From Cyanoderma ruficeps (taxonomy: Eukaryota; Chordata; Aves; Passeriformes; Timaliidae), in NCBI GenBank assembly GCA_008694505.1, contig VZDJ01006585.1:8390021-8454020 (forward strand): a DNA stretch of 64,000 nt, read 5' to 3'. Position 1 is the stretch's first letter. Each line of letters starts with the position of its first letter. The notes under the pieces are model-generated. The model was not told the DNA's origin. It saw only the letters and a list, made by a program, of their open reading frames with translations, and did no database searches. Below, piece by piece: positions 35,840 to 49,605 of this stretch. The translations under genes were made by a program, and so were the position numbers.

Positions 35840-36043
35840 TGCCCAAATATGTCTCTAGCTCAACTGAAAATAAAAGGCAACCAAAAATAAATAAAAGATA
35901 TAAAGAATAAGAAGAAAGGATTCTGTAAGTACATTGGTCAGGAGAGGAAGGCCAAGGAGAGTCCACTCCCAATAAACAAGAAGGGAAAACAGGTGACAAT
36001 GGATTTGTAGAAGGCTGAGGTAGCAAACAAGTTCTCCACCTCA

Positions 36044-36262
36044 GTGGTCATTGGCAGTCAGACTTCCCATGTCTCTCAAGTCTCCAAACCTCCAGTTGAG
36101 GAGCGTAGCCCTCCCCCTGTAGGTGAAGAGCTGGTTCAAGACCACCTGATGAAACTGAACTGGGACAAATCTATGGGGCTTCATGAAATGCATCCCAGGG
36201 TCCTGCGGGAATTGGCTGATGTTGTTGCCAAACTACTCTCTGTCACATTTGAAAAGTCATGA
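36044..36262 (+). pseudogene. CR1 ORF2 relic, fingers region of reverse transcriptase
   Basis: A 72-codon frame with [20 protein letters not shown], then [19 protein letters not shown], typical of the start of the CR1 reverse transcriptase domain. It ends at TGA straight after FEKS, where intact copies continue with a Trp-containing segment. Confidence 0.85.
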
Positions 36263-36504
36263 TGTTCAGGCAAAGCCACCATTACCTGGAAATATCTTTC
36301 CTATTTTTGAAAGAGGAGAAAGGAAAACACAGGGAACTACAGACCACTAAGACTACTTTGCCTATGTGCTTCAATGGAAAGATCATAGAGCAGATCCTTG
36401 TATATTGTTGAGGAATATACAAGTCAAGGAGGTGATCCACAGCCACCACCATGGCTTCACCAAGAACATATGGTGCCTGACCAACCTGAGACTTCTATGA
36501 TGGA

Positions 36505-36705
36505 GTGACTGCAATAGCTGACAATGGAAGGCTGAATGCTCTCTTCTACCTAGACTTCTGTAATACCATTGACATAACTCCACGTAACATACTTATCTCT
36601 AACTTGGAGAGACATGGACTTGACAGGTGGGATATTTGGTGGATAAAAAGTTGTCTGAATGGACACAGAGAGAGCGTTTGGGTCAATGCCTCTATGTCCA
36701 GATAG
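36505..36705 (+). pseudogene. CR1 ORF2 relic, first catalytic box of reverse transcriptase
   Basis: A 66-codon frame with LFYLDFCNTIDITPRNILI, carrying the first catalytic Asp, then LERHGLDRWDIWWIKSCLNG and VNASMSR. It stops at TAG at 36703-36705, just before the position of the VPQG motif, which is degraded in this copy. Confidence 0.85.
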
Positions 36706-37686
36706 AGGCTGGTGACAAGTAGTGTCACTCAGAGCTCTGTCTTGGAATAGGTGCTCTTTAATATCTTAATGAATTACAGACTGTGGGATTAAGTGAACCC
36801 TCAGGGGTTTGCAGATGACCTAAAACAGAGCAGTGACAGAAGAGAAGGAAGGGTTACCATCCAGTGGGACCTGGACAAACTTTAAGAAGTTGGTCCAGAA
36901 GAACCTAATAAAGTTTAACAAGTCCAAATGCAAAGTCCTACACCTGGGTTAGGGCATGAGTATGGGAAAAGAAAGAATTCACTGAGACCAGTCCTGCAGA
37001 GAAGGACTTGGAGGTTCTAGAGGAGGAAAAGCTGGACATGAGCCAATAGTAGGTACTCACAGCCCAGAAGGTGGGCCTTTTCAGCCACCATCTGGGCTAC
37101 ATTAAAGGAGCATGGCCAGCAGGACAAGAGAAGGTTCTTGACCTTCTGGGTGGAGTCTAACGAGGTTCTGCCCTTGTTACACCCTACCCCGAGTGCTGTA
37201 TCCAGCTCCGGTGTCGTCAGCACAAGAAAGACGAGGACCTGTTGGCTTGGGTCCAGAGGAGGGTCACAAAGATGATGAAACAGCTGGAGCATATCTCCTA
37301 TGAAGTCAGTCTGAAGGCAGCTGAAGGCAGCTCAGGTTGTTCAGTCTAGAGAAGAGAAGCCTTTGGGGAGACCTCATTGCAGCCTTTCAGCACTTAAAGG
37401 CAGCTTATAAGAATGATGAAGAATAGGCCGACAGTGACAATACAAGGGCAATGGTTTTAAATTAAAAGAGTAGAAATTTAGATTAAATGGTAACGAGAAA
37501 TTCATTACAGTGAGGGTAGTGAGCCTATAGAACAGGTTTCCCCATTTGTGGGAGTGTTCAAGTCCAGATTGGATCAGGCCCTGGGTAACGTTATCTTGTG
37601 AGTTGCTTCCCTTCCCATGGCAGAGAGGTTGGTATTACATGATCTTTAAGGTGTCTTCCAACCCAAATCATTCCACGATTCTATGA

Positions 37687-40600
37687 GAAACATTAAAAGC
37701 AACCTTCAAAGTGTATGTGCTCTTTTCTAAAAGTACATTTCAAAAGAAATCATTTTGCTTTCTATTTACCATGAGGAGAGTGTGGGATTAATAAAAGTTC
37801 TAACTCATACATTTCTTCCTAAAAGTTTACCCCTCATCGTGCTCATATGTCAGATTAATCCTTTCTGAGGTACTTGTTCCTTTCCAATCCCATTCACTCA
37901 CATTAATAAAGAGAAGTAAAGATGTCCAATATATTGAGCACTGACGAAGTGACAAATAGAAAAAGAATAAGCTAGATTCATTTTTACTGTATGTCATAAA
38001 TATTTATTGAACTGGAATAGAGACTATAATGTCTGTTTCTCTGCATTTTGGATTATAAAGCGTGTTCAATGTATCTAACAAAATCTACAGCACCTTAGGA
38101 CCCATACATCTCGCTAGCACTAGACAGAAGATAAATTTGGACATTTATGTGGACTATTTTTATGTCTATATGTCCTAATAGATCTAAGCCATATGAGGAC
38201 TTCTAAGCACATTAGGAACCTAATTAAAATGTTTTTTCAAATCCAGCCTAAGTGACCTTTCCACATCTAAACCAAATCTGAGGCTAAATAGGGAAAAAAT
38301 TTCTTCTGCCCAAAGTTCTGGGTAAGCAATCAAGTCATCAAACCCCATTCCAAGTTCCAAATATTTGTGGAACTATTTCTTTAATGAACTTCTGTTCTGC
38401 AATATGATTTTTTGTGAAAGAGTAACCAACATTGTCCTTTGAACAATAGATACATTGCAATACCCAGTCTATATGCTCTAGGTCTCAAGAAATCAACTTT
38501 CTCACCTCTGAGAAGTAGTTCTCTTTCATATCTTTCCTTAAGTGGTTTTATTTTGTCCTAATTTTGTACTGTAGAAAAAGTACAAAAGGAAAGACAATTT
38601 ATGAGTGGCAATTACTTAAATAGCAACAGCTATATTTTCTATTAGCAGCTGGATTCTCTTATTCTTATAAGTTACATAGCAGACAGACAAGCAATAGCAT
38701 TAAAATGAATAAATCTTTTGTTGATCTTCAGAAAAAAATATAATGATTGTATCATTATGAAAATGGTGCTTCCTTTCAAAATGTCACACATAATTGTGCA
38801 TAGCCAGACTCAAATGAACCAGTAAATGGATTGGCGTTAATAATTATATTGGATATGCATGCAGTTTCAAGTAGTAACTAATAAAAATGATTGATAGTTT
38901 TTAGATAATTGCATTTAAGAATATGAAAGAACTTTTAACAAAATGTGACTTGTAGCTTTTTAAAGAAGTTAATTAAATACTTGTTAAACATAACAATTTA
39001 TTACATCACTGTTGTTTTATGAATAAAATAAAATAAAAAAGGATAATCTGCATTTTGTATAGTGATGGAGTGTTGCAGGCCTGTAAACATAAGTCTCAAG
39101 TCCTTACGATTGTTCTTGTCTTCTGTCCATATTATCAATCTAATTTCTAAAATTCTTTCTGGGTTCATACTCATTAAACTACAGTGGCAGTTTTGCCTTT
39201 AGCTCTTGTCAAGGATTTGTTAGTTAAAATCTAAAATGAAATTAAATAAAGTAAGGAAAAATTATAATAAAACAAAAAAGCTTTACAATTAGAAAATTCT
39301 TTAAAGACTCCTGATTCTGAAGATTTACCTGAGGTTTTCAAAAGATGATGATGCTTCACATCTTGCAAAAAACAAAATTATTGGTTTTATCTTGATTTGT
39401 TATAAGCTATTAAGTGTTCATCTTAGCAATGTCAGTTACTGAGGCAATTATTACATCAAATAATGCTTGATTTTTCAGAGGCTATGGCATATTCCTGATA
39501 ACATTGCCTAAGTAAAGGTGGGGAGGAATTGGTCTTTATGGTTAATAATTCATAATTCAGCTGAATATGCAAAGATATACCCCTAGAATCTTTTTGGAAA
39601 CCATATTGGCCTACTGATATACATCTATGAAAAGAGGTGGCAAGAGAGCCTTTTCCACAAGAAACTAGAAAAATAAGTGTTCCTTATTAGTTTTGGTTTG
39701 TTGGGGATTTCAAATTCCACGGCAGCGATCAATAGAAGGTAATGCTTGGCAATTTTCCCTATCAGAGTCTGATACTGGTTATCACAACTGAAAACTCTCT
39801 GGATTTCAGTTCAGTGATAGGAGTTACCTAAAACATGGGGAATTCTTGACATGCTGTAACTCCCTAACATGCAATGTATCTAATACTGTATCTGTACTGT
39901 ACTACACTGTATTGTATCTAGTCTCTACCTGGAGAAGCAGGATGTGGCCCAGCAATCAATTATCCCCACCTATCCCTGTATTTGCAATGTTGCAAACATA
40001 AAAACTAGCAAAGAAACACGCTGGCCAAGCAGCAAAATGAGCCATTCAGAAGTTACGAAATGCTGGAATCTTCATTCATCTATCTTCACACTGTACTTCA
40101 TGGTGCAGTTCATAACTATGTGATGAGATAATATTTTTACACAAGTTCATTCATCATTTCAGATAGATAATGGAGTATGTTCTGTAAATGAGAAATTCAG
40201 CAAAAAACTTTCACTAAGCTGTCTTTGGTTCCTTATCTTTGATACTACAGACTTACACAAGTGATAGCAGACCAAGACTTGGTTTCCACTTTTCTTAAAG
40301 AAGTATTTGAAGACCTGAGAGTCACCTCTAAGATCAGAGTCAGAACCAGAAAGCTATGGAATATTTGGAAAGGTTGAAAAAAGCTTTCAGAGTGTCTTTT
40401 TGATGCAGTTCAATTCTGATGAGCAAAGCCAAGAGAGAAGGGGCAAGAATTTATGTGAACATCTTAGCTACTTGCATAAAGACTGGTTCTCTCACTTTGT
40501 ATTTCAAAGATTGTTGAGTGATTTTAAGTGAGGAACAAGAACTCCAAGCACTGAGCTGAAAATAGCCTTCCTTTAAATATCCTACAGACCAAAGGGTAGA

Positions 40601-43600
40601 GCATTCAAAAAGGAATATTTAAATACTTTAAGGCGCTTATATTTGAAGAATGCATGGATATTTTAAAATATCTTGTTGCTCACGTTTTTTAAATATTTTC
40701 TAATTAAAGAATAAGAGGAAAATATAAATATTTTCAGTTCTCAAGGATGATCTATGTGGTCCTTGGAACCCACTTAGTAAGATAATTGTTAAGATATTAG
40801 GTAATGAGGCACTTAGGTTTCAGTCTTTGTCCCAGTGAAGGTTTAGATTTTGTATAGGAAAAAATAAACAATCAAGCAATCAAATCTCTCCAGAAAAATA
40901 TCAATGACAGAATTTAGGCAACAAGCAGTCTCTGCTGAAGATATTTGGCAGTGGACCCAACTTCCAGAGGCAGCAAGGGAGTCTGTATATTTTACTATAT
41001 TCAGGATATTATTTTCTTTTTGCCTTTTTTGGGCACAGCAACATATAGGAGAATAGGGAAAAGAACAGGGGAGATATTGTCTATAGTTTTTTGCCTATGT
41101 GCTTTTCTAGGGGAAAAAAGGTCTTTCTCTTCTGAGCAAAATTCTCATCCTTTAAATTAATAAACCATATATCTCTAATAAATCTCTGACTTATAGATCA
41201 CGTATGTATCAGCACCATAGTTATTCTGTTTTGGAAATAGTTATAATGTAAGCATTAAATACAGCCAAAACAAAAACAAGCAAGCAAAAGAGCAAGAGAC
41301 ATATGTACATATAAATTTATAAAGTTGAAACATTTTAATTGTATTTTTCTTCAGCGCTAGAACTAAAGAGCATCCATGCAAATTTTTGAGAGTTTGACAA
41401 TAACTATGGTCTTATGAGTAACAGTACACATGTTCTCAACATTACTGTTCAGAATACAATAACCTTGCTGATCAATAGCAATACTCAAATGCACACAACA
41501 GTTTTCCTCATCTAACCAAATGGAAAAGAAAGGAATTGTTCATAGAAGGTTTCTACTTCTTACCCATCTCGCCACTGGACAAAATTCCATCATTTTCCCA
41601 AGAAAAAATTAGACAAATAGATCTTGCAACAATTTTGTATGACAATCAAATTTAGATTATTCTGGAAAGGAAATGTAAAGAACAAATTCCAGATTCTTAG
41701 GAGATACAGACATTTCTTCTTCGGTATTCTGCCTGTTCTACACTGTATGTTAAAAACATATGTTAAATACCTAAAGTCACTTAGAAACTTTTCAAAAACC
41801 CCATTGTCAGGTACCGGTTTTTTCTTTCTTAGGGAAAGACTTAGCTCTTTAGTTAATGCTGTAATTTACACTTTGTCAAGCACAAGACTAATATTACTGC
41901 TTTTATTATCAGCTATATCCTTAATTTATAATAACTGATTGCAGGTATATGTTGCACAAGTTATGGATATTTTAGCAGCATATTTATATTTCATCAGCCA
42001 ACAACAAACATATGCCGCTGAATTAATGTGAGTATTTCAAATGTGCAAACTCAGAAGACTCAAAGCACTTCAACAAGTTTAAACATTAGATCTGTTCTCT
42101 CTTTTTTAATCGTATGAGCTGTGAACTCATGAGAGAGGGAAACGTTTATACATCAATTAAAATAGTCAGACTTTTAATTATTATACATATACATAATCCA
42201 AGTTGATCTGATCAGCTACTTTTGTATAAATTTTCAAAGGTCAGTGAGAATTTCACCTGTTTGATAATATCACTTTATTGACAATTTAGCTACACAATTT
42301 ACATTGTTGATTTTTGCTATTTACAGCCCAAACCACTGATCTTTTTTTTATCATGTGCTGGACAGAACATAAACAAAAAAGAGTCAAATCTTGATTGTAT
42401 GATAGCTTATATCTCAAGCAAGAACAATAATCTTTAGCAGAAATAGCTGTAGAGATTCTGTGAAGAGGTTATACCATATGGACTGAAGGGAAATTTGTTA
42501 CTCTTGCAACAAAGAACAATGACAAGAAAACAGATTTATCATTTTGAAGTAAGATCAAGGACGGCTCCACGGAGAATTTTTTTCAGTTAGCACTGCATAA
42601 TGAAAAGGATTTGCATTGTGTAAGAGCATAAAATATCTCCACAAATGTAAAGTGCAGATCTCCGAAAGTCACCAAAAAAAGGAGGTTAAAAATATACTTT
42701 AAAACTTTTAGGGCTTGAAACCACAAAAGGCATCTCACATTAGCATTTGCCAGCCTTTAGAAATGAGTCATGATGTAGCCCTGTAATCACTTTACCTGAA
42801 GATGTCATTCATCAGTGTTGACATGACCATATTTAAAATAGACTCGCCAATTTAAAATAGACCTACCAATATGCAGGTTTTTGCTCTTTTTTTTTATTTT
42901 CTCACTTACCTTGATAAAGCATAAGAATAAAATGTTAACATGACTCTTGAAAGTTCAATTTCCACCTTGTATAATGTATTTGGCTCAGAAATGGCATATA
43001 CTTGGCACTATTCTGTTTCATCAGTGTTAATCATATTTTCTTTCAGCTTATCTTCAAAGATTTCATCTGTCTTATACATTCAGTACTTCTGGTTTCAAAG
43101 TCGTTTTTTATTTCCTTATCTATTTTTAAGTTCTTCATTGTTGGTCATTTCATTTTTTTAACATTGTTGAACAGGATTTTAGAAAGTATCTCCCAAAAGA
43201 TATCTAATCTATAGAATATAGAGTTCACCTTCAAAGCACATTAGATCACCCTGTACTTTAGGTTACAGAACATAAAAATGTAAAAATAAAATGGCTAAAT
43301 TATATTTTAATCAGGATTCTTTCTCCAAAGTCAAGAAAGTCCATTATTATTACCAGAAGTACAGGAAGCAAAGCAGTGAGGGAAGCAGAAAGGTAATTTT
43401 TAGAGGATGCATATTTTGAAGTACTGTACAACATCCAGTAGAGTGCACAATTTAGATCTCGCCCAGTATTCTGTGGAACATAAATGCCTTTAATTTTGTG
43501 GTGTGATGTACGATAGTCATAAAGTACACAGAAATTCTGAAATGTCAATGTATACAGCACTTTGTAAACAAGAAACACAGCTAGGAAGTGTGATTTGGTT

Positions 43601-44116
43601 CTGGAAAAAATACCCAGGCTTAAAAGACTGAAAAGGGAGAGCTGCCATCTTCTGTCTAAATTGGAACTCTTTGAACAAGGTATATTCGGTTTTAAGTATG
43701 GCTTCACAGAATCCCAGATTTAAAAATGACTAGTCCTTATGAAATTTGAGAAAATTAGATAGAGAGGCAGGGGGATATTTTCTTCACATTGGAAAAATAA
43801 CATAACCAAAACTAAATTTCAACAGGATATTCCAAACAATGATTTGACATAAGTGTATCAGAAATAAATGTTCCTCCTTTTTTTCCTATTTCAAATATGC
43901 TTTTACGCTTGCCACGGTTGCCCCTGGATGTCCTACTTTTTAGGAAAACACAGCTGATTTAGGACTAATGTACATATTTTGTGCTTATTATAGAGTTCAA
44001 ACAAAATAGATTTAAATGAAGACATCAACAGAACTGAAGTTCACCCAGACAAGGAGAAATCTCTGCTTGTACAAGTGTTTTGAACGGAATCAAAGAAGGG
44101 TCATTATTTCTGTCAT
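37687..44116. other. long unannotated AT-rich stretch
   Basis: About 6.4 kb with no recognised transposon or exon, the longest repeat-free run seen here. It holds simple AAAT-type tracts (39025-39040), a CAAG-rich patch (41270-41290) and a 19-bp tandem duplication at 42832-42869 (TTTAAAATAGACTCGCCAA and TTTAAAATAGACCTACCAA). The 135-codon minus-strand frame at 43300-43707 begins at GTG and has no motif support. Confidence 0.45.
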
Positions 44117-44250
44117 AGAATCATATGATGATTTTGGATAGGAGGAACCTTAAAGATAATCTAGCTCCAAGCCCCCTGGAAAGACCAGGGGCATCTTCCA
44201 CTGGACCAGGTTATTCAGAGCCCCATCCTACCTCGTCTTGACCAATGTTG
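44117..44250 (-). mobile_element. short 5'-truncated CR1 3' end
   Basis: The plus strand reads CATAGAATCATATGATGATT, then GGAGGAACCTTAAAGATAAT, CTAGCTCCAAGCCCCCTGGA, CTTCCACTGGACCAGGTTAT and AGAGCCCCATCC. This is the reverse complement of the usual CR1 3' end, about 110-135 bp long. Homology fades near 44225-44250. Confidence 0.82.
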
Positions 44251-45234
44251 TGGAAGTTTTTTAATGCTTATTCATTAACCAGTTATTACATAGGAATAAC
44301 CAATTAACTAGAATGCAGTAGGCATTTCCCTCTAGATTTGAGGTACAAATATCTCATTAATTTCCAGCTAGAAAACCAAAATTTTGGTGTGCAGTAGGTA
44401 TAGAATGTACTTACTCTGCCCTCCTCATCAGTCAATGAAGAAACTGAGACTTCCCAGAAACAACTCAGATCATTTAAGATGTGAATCCACCAAAATATTT
44501 CAAAGACTTCACCAATCTCAAGTGATTACAGAGATCACAAAGAAGGATGACATTTTCCAACTGGACCTAGCACAGAAGGGACAATTTCAGCTGTGAGGCT
44601 TTCATTTCCAAGCACTACTTCAAAGCGGCTAGACTCTTTCCAAAGCAATGTCGGAATGTGATGTGAGTGCAGCAGCAAACATCACAGACTGTAAATGACA
44701 TGAAAATGTGCAATAAGCAGTTTATAAAGCGTAAATGAAGTTCTTTCTTAATTATTCTGGAGAAAAAAAATCTAAAATTTGTTCTTGCCTTACAAAGGAG
44801 GGAGATGCTGTGTTCATCCATTCATTTGTACAATACAGCACACTGGCCTTGCGAGACAATCGCAGTACTTCAATACTGCTGACACACTGATAGATCTTAT
44901 CAGAAGGCACAAGTCACATTGCAAACTTCAGTGGTTAGATTCTTAAAAGTGTTGAGAAACTTCTTAAAATGACCAAAATTATAGCATGTATAAGAGATTG
45001 TTAAAGAGTTTGTTCCTCAATTGAACAACGCTCTGTGGCACTTCACCCATACACTCTCCTTCCATATTGAAAGGTAGCTGCCACTTTGCTGTGTTCCATT
45101 ACAATCTGCTACTTTGTCAACTCAGCCATAAAAAAAAAAAAAAATAAAAAAATTGTTGTTTGGTCAAAAATTGTTAGAGTGGCCATATTCAAACTTTATG
45201 ACATCCCAAAATGTAAGGGAAATAGAATCAGTAG
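44251..45234. other. unannotated sequence with one weak MIR-like patch
   Basis: 44405-44470 (CTCCTCATCAGTCAATGAAG, AAACTGAGACTTCCCAGAAA) weakly recalls the reverse complement of MIR but is too diverged to call firmly. A 14-nt A-run followed by further A-rich sequence lies at 45129-45151. No gene seen. Confidence 0.35.
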
Positions 45235-45460
45235 GTTTATTTGAGGCCAAAAATTCATCTTGCCCAGTATCTTGTCACTGAGATAGGTCTGTTGTTTGTT
45301 GAATGCCTTTTTAGTGCCTAGGGAAGAATGTAAGAAAGGAGATGATGTACAAGATCCCAGAACATTCATCCCAGTGAACTCATTTCCTCATGGATAAGAC
45401 ATGCTTTGTCTTATGTTTACTCTTGAATAGTTTCTTGTACAAAATTCCTGAGGAAAATCA
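45235..45460 (+). mobile_element. old CR1-like fragment
   Basis: AAATTCATCTTGCCCAGTAT followed by CTTGTCACTGAGATAGG resembles the old amniote CR1 block GGTTCATCTAGCCCAGTATC..CTGTCTCTGACAGTGG. Later GGGAAGAATGTAAGAAAGGA recalls its AGGAAGGTGCAAGAAACC. The similarity is by eye, so this is a tentative call. Confidence 0.38.
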
Positions 45461-48400
45461 TAGAAGGGACAAACCTGCTATATTTCAGTTCATTAGCAAA
45501 GATATATGAATTGAAATCTGAATTCAGGACTACAATTCTCTTCTTTTTTAAAAGAAAATACAAACAACGAAATCCACAAAGAGGCCAAATACCATGAACA
45601 CATAACCATCTGCTTCACGTTATTTATTATTTCTGAAAAACAAAGACTACACAGTCCATTTTGCATTGTCTCCATTACCACTGAGAGGAATAGGAAAGGT
45701 AAATCAAGGACAATAACGACAGAACATGATTTAAAGAAGTACTATGTTTGGTTCACTGTGATTTGTAGGATCCTAGTAATTATTCGGACAAATGATAGGT
45801 ACCTACAAAAATGTCTGCAAATCCCCAAGGTTTCATCTATTTCACAAAGAAATGCTGTGCAGCCAACTGTTCCTAGTGTTCCAATTGTAAATTTTTGGTT
45901 AAAACCAAAATTTACAAAAATAAATAGACAAAGTAGACAGGAATCTCGCAGGGCAGGTAATATTGGTTGACTTGTGTCAATGTTCTCACTTATCCCTATT
46001 TTTCATTCTTTTAATTAAAAAAATTTATCAAGGGTTTAATCATATCTCACAGCCTTGGCATATAAAGGGTGATGAAATTATTGTCACAGATGCTAATTTT
46101 GTGTGAGTTTGTAAGCATAAGATCAAAGTATGAATTATCAGGTAATCAGGATTTAAGACTAAATCTGAAGAAAGGAAATGGAGTCCAAAAAACCTTCTAC
46201 ATCTGAGCATACAAAGGGCAACAATTTCCTACTAAAAGGCAGAGATGCTGAATCTTCTTATTGTGGCATTCTACAATGCTGGCTGCCTTGGAGAAAGGCA
46301 CCCCTAAATGGATAGGTTCATTTATTGATGTTGTATGAAACGTGGTAACAATACCCATAACATTGTTTTCATAATCCAATTTAGAAGAAAGAACCCAGTT
46401 CAGCGGGGTGATGTTTTAAGTGGAAAAAAATATTCTTTCTGATTATCTTACTTGTGAGAAGTGCTCAGGTTTGCTTAATGCTGTTACTAAAATTCTTACA
46501 GGTGAAATTTCCAAGAATGTTCTAAAATAGTAATATTTGTTGGAAGGTTGAAGAAGATATCCACTACACCTCTGTCATAGTCATAGTGCTGATGTCTACT
46601 CTCTGATAGACAAAGGATTATGATTTTATTAAAAACATTCAGAAAAAAAAGGCTAGATTTCAAAATATATATTTAACTCCTGCAATGTTTTCCTGTTATA
46701 GAATCCGAGGGACCAGAATTATAGAGAAATCTGTCCAACTATGCACCATTTATACAGTAATCATATTCCTGTTTTCTGTCACATGTGGCTGCATTATGCT
46801 TCTTTACCCACAGGTCTGCAGGTATGTTCAGGATTTGGTAATTGGCACTGGTCTTAGATGGATAACCCAGAATTAAAAAGACAATTTAATTTATATTCTG
46901 CTATGTTCTATTCAGACAAGTCATTATATTAGGTGAAGTCTACTGACTACCATGAAAAATCCAGCCTCACACTGCCCAGACAAATAGAGATGTCATGATG
47001 AAAATGGAGTAATTAATGAAGTACCATTTACATTAATAGCCCAATTTATATAACATACCAGGCTAAGTTTATCGTGTTACTTCACTAATTCTCTGCTCTG
47101 ATCTCATTTGGCAAAGGATTTTTTTTTTAATTTTGACAATTTTTTTCTTCTGTCATCAGCTCTGTGTGCAGCAAAAAGAAAAATGAGTAATATCTGAATA
47201 GAGGTGATGGACCCAAAGAGACTTCCTTTATAAAATATCTCTTTAAAATTACATGTATTGTTGATATTTTTTAATCATCTTTTTATCCTTTACACGATAT
47301 TTTATATGACAGTAATTCCAGGGACAAATTTGGCCCTTTGTGTTTTCCTCAATACTCAATTGTCACTTTAACTCTGAGACACTTGTTGGATTAAAAGGGT
47401 CTTTTCTTGACCTCAAAGCTCCTCTAATTCTCTCTGTGGCTCTTTTTCTTAGTTATGTGAAATGTAATCACATTCTGTTGACTAATCATTGTCTCTGTGA
47501 TGCACACTCCTTATGTAGTAAATCTATTAACCCCATGGTAATTTTGCATATTATTGTAACTCCCTTAACCACATAAGGTGCCCCTATTTCTTTCTTTGTA
47601 ACAAATACAAAAATTAAGTGGCGTGCATATGGATAATATCCAAATAGTTCAGCTTTGTTCTTCTTTAATCCGTATTTGACCAAAGATATCATCTTGAACT
47701 TCTTTGAAAATAACCAAGGAATTATTTTCCCAGAAGCCTATTTAAAAGGACCAATGACCAGGATTATAAAACAAGCTATACTTTTGAACTAAAAATAAGA
47801 AACTTTTATCACAATATTTCCATTTCTGCTGAAAATGAGCAGGTTTCACTACAGGTGTATCTGTTTTGGCAAGTCCTTTCAAATCCAACCATACTGGATG
47901 AAAATTTAGGTCTATGAAGCAATGTTTCCTCAACCCTCTTTTTATTGTTTTATGTTTTCTTTGAACCCTTGCCAACCATGTCTTTCCTCCGCTCTGAACT
48001 CTTTTTTCCATCTGTGTTTCATAAGTTTCCAAAAGAAAAAGAAGAGAGCACTGCATCAAGAGGAACTGAGAAAATCATAACTAAGTAGAGGACACATACA
48101 AAAGATCCCAGAGGATGAGGAAAGGATCAGACAAATGTTCACTAAGAATCCTTCTTCTACCTGATCACTTGTATCATCAAGAGATATCTTGAGAAATCCT
48201 CCACAGTAAGGTGCTCTCACTGGATATTCAGGTCTTCATTGTATTCTTTCAAATACTGTTTTGTGAAACATGAGACTTCTCACTTGTATATATTTTTTGC
48301 AAGAAATTGGGCCAGCCAAAAGTACCAAACTACATAAGTTATGTATTAAGGTAAAATATAAGGAAAAAAATGTCTTAAATCAAATTTACAGTCCTTGAAG

Positions 48401-49139
48401 AATGAATAGTTATTTTGGAGGATGTGGTCTGTGTCCTTTTACACAGTACTAAGGAAAAAGAGAAAGAAGGTTTAAAGTAATGTCTAATTGGTTATTTATA
48501 ATGATCTTAGACCCCACATTTTTATTGTTTTGCTAAGAATTATGGGATATTTATAACCTCTTTTGCTGGAATGCATGAATCTTTCCTATATACTACTTTT
48601 CTTTCAGGGCAAAGTCTACCATGTGGCTCTGTAATATTTTTGACCTTTGCAGTGAAAGGGAATTTTCTAGTTTGACCTTTCCATGAATCAGTATGAATTC
48701 CTCAGGAAATCATAATTATCAAGGAAACATTACAGTAAGAAATCAGGAACCCCTTCTTTCCTGGAAGGCAAGGAAGAACAAAAGATTAGGTTTACACAAG
48801 CAAGAATGTCCTACTCTTCACCTCATTAAGAGTTATACTCTAATCATTGGAGAATGTTATGATTTCTGAACCTCAGACAAAGGACTTTTGTAATACATAT
48901 TCTTCCTCTTGTATTTTTCATTATCATGACTATTTGTGCTTAGTAATAATTTAAATAAATGAAAACTATTATTTAGCATTAAACAAGTTATGAAAAAGTC
49001 TTTATTGTAATAAAATGTCACCTAATAGTGGGTTGAGTTGTCACAAGGTCAGGGGAAGTAATTACTGCCATCTGTTTAGTACCTGTAGCCCACATCTGGT
49101 TTTACCTGTTGCCCGTTTACCTGGAGCCCGTTGATTTAA
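45461..49139. other. unannotated AT-rich sequence
   Basis: No gene or recognised transposon. The 105-codon minus-strand frame at 47742-48059 and the 78-codon plus-strand frame at 47340-47576 have no known motif or clear splice sites. Confidence 0.45.
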
Positions 49140-49605
49140 AAGAGGTATTGACCCAATGAAGATAATACAACAAAGCAGCACTGGAATGCATAAGGAAGTG
49201 GAGCATATGACATGTCAGCAGAAGTTGAGAAACCTGAATTTGTCTAGACTAAAATAGAAAGGGCTTAGGGAAGATCTAATTGTTGTCTTTAACTACATAA
49301 TGGTGAGCTACAGAAGAGGTTGTGGCACACCCTTCACAGAGATTCATCATGGAATAAAAAGAGACCATGATCCTAAGTTGAAGCAAAAGAGTTCTCACTA
49401 AATACAAGAAAAACAAATTTCATTTTAAGAATACTTAAACACAAGAATGAAACTAGTTGCCGAGGCATGCTTTTTAATGTCTATCTAGAGTTCCAAGTCC
49501 TGAACTACCTGATATAATTACAAAACCAGCACCACCTTGAGGGGGAAGTTGGACTAGAGGATCTACAAAGGTCCCTTCCAACCTAAAATGTTCTATGCTT
49601 CCATC
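49140..49605 (+). mobile_element. diverged CR1 LINE 3' region
   Basis: The order of CR1 blocks is visible: AGAAGTTGAGAAACCTGAAT..TTGTCTAGACT (from LRELGLFSLE), GGGCTTAGGGAAGATCTAAT, AGTTGCCGAGGCATGC, and the end GGGGGAAGTTGGACTAGAGG, ATCTACAAAGGTCCCTTCCA, ACCTAAAATGTTCTATG at about 49598. The 3' part is far better preserved than the rest. 5'-truncated and non-coding. Confidence 0.75.

Larger units (their letters stand above)
35840..37686 (+). mobile_element. 5'-truncated CR1 LINE, about 1.85 kb
   Basis: The longest uninverted CR1 here. The spacer before the reverse transcriptase (KKGFCKYIGQERKAKESPL, about 35910-35970) is followed by the fingers region ([19 protein letters not shown] in the frame 36044-36262). 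Next come a degraded stretch, the YLDF box at 36547-36558 with NLERHGLDRWDIWWIKSCL after it, and the catalytic FADD at 36808-36819. The C-terminal coding region follows, then a 3' end reading CATTCCACGATTCTATGA at 37669-37686. Several stops and frameshifts separate the frames, so it is dead. The 5' boundary is approximate. A tandem GCTGAAGGCA duplication lies at about 37310-37330. Confidence 0.9.

Noticed and set aside
43300..43707. 135-codon minus-strand open frame as a gene
   Set aside because: It starts at GTG, has no splice or motif support, and its composition follows the AT-rich DNA. Frames of this size are expected by chance in 64 kb.
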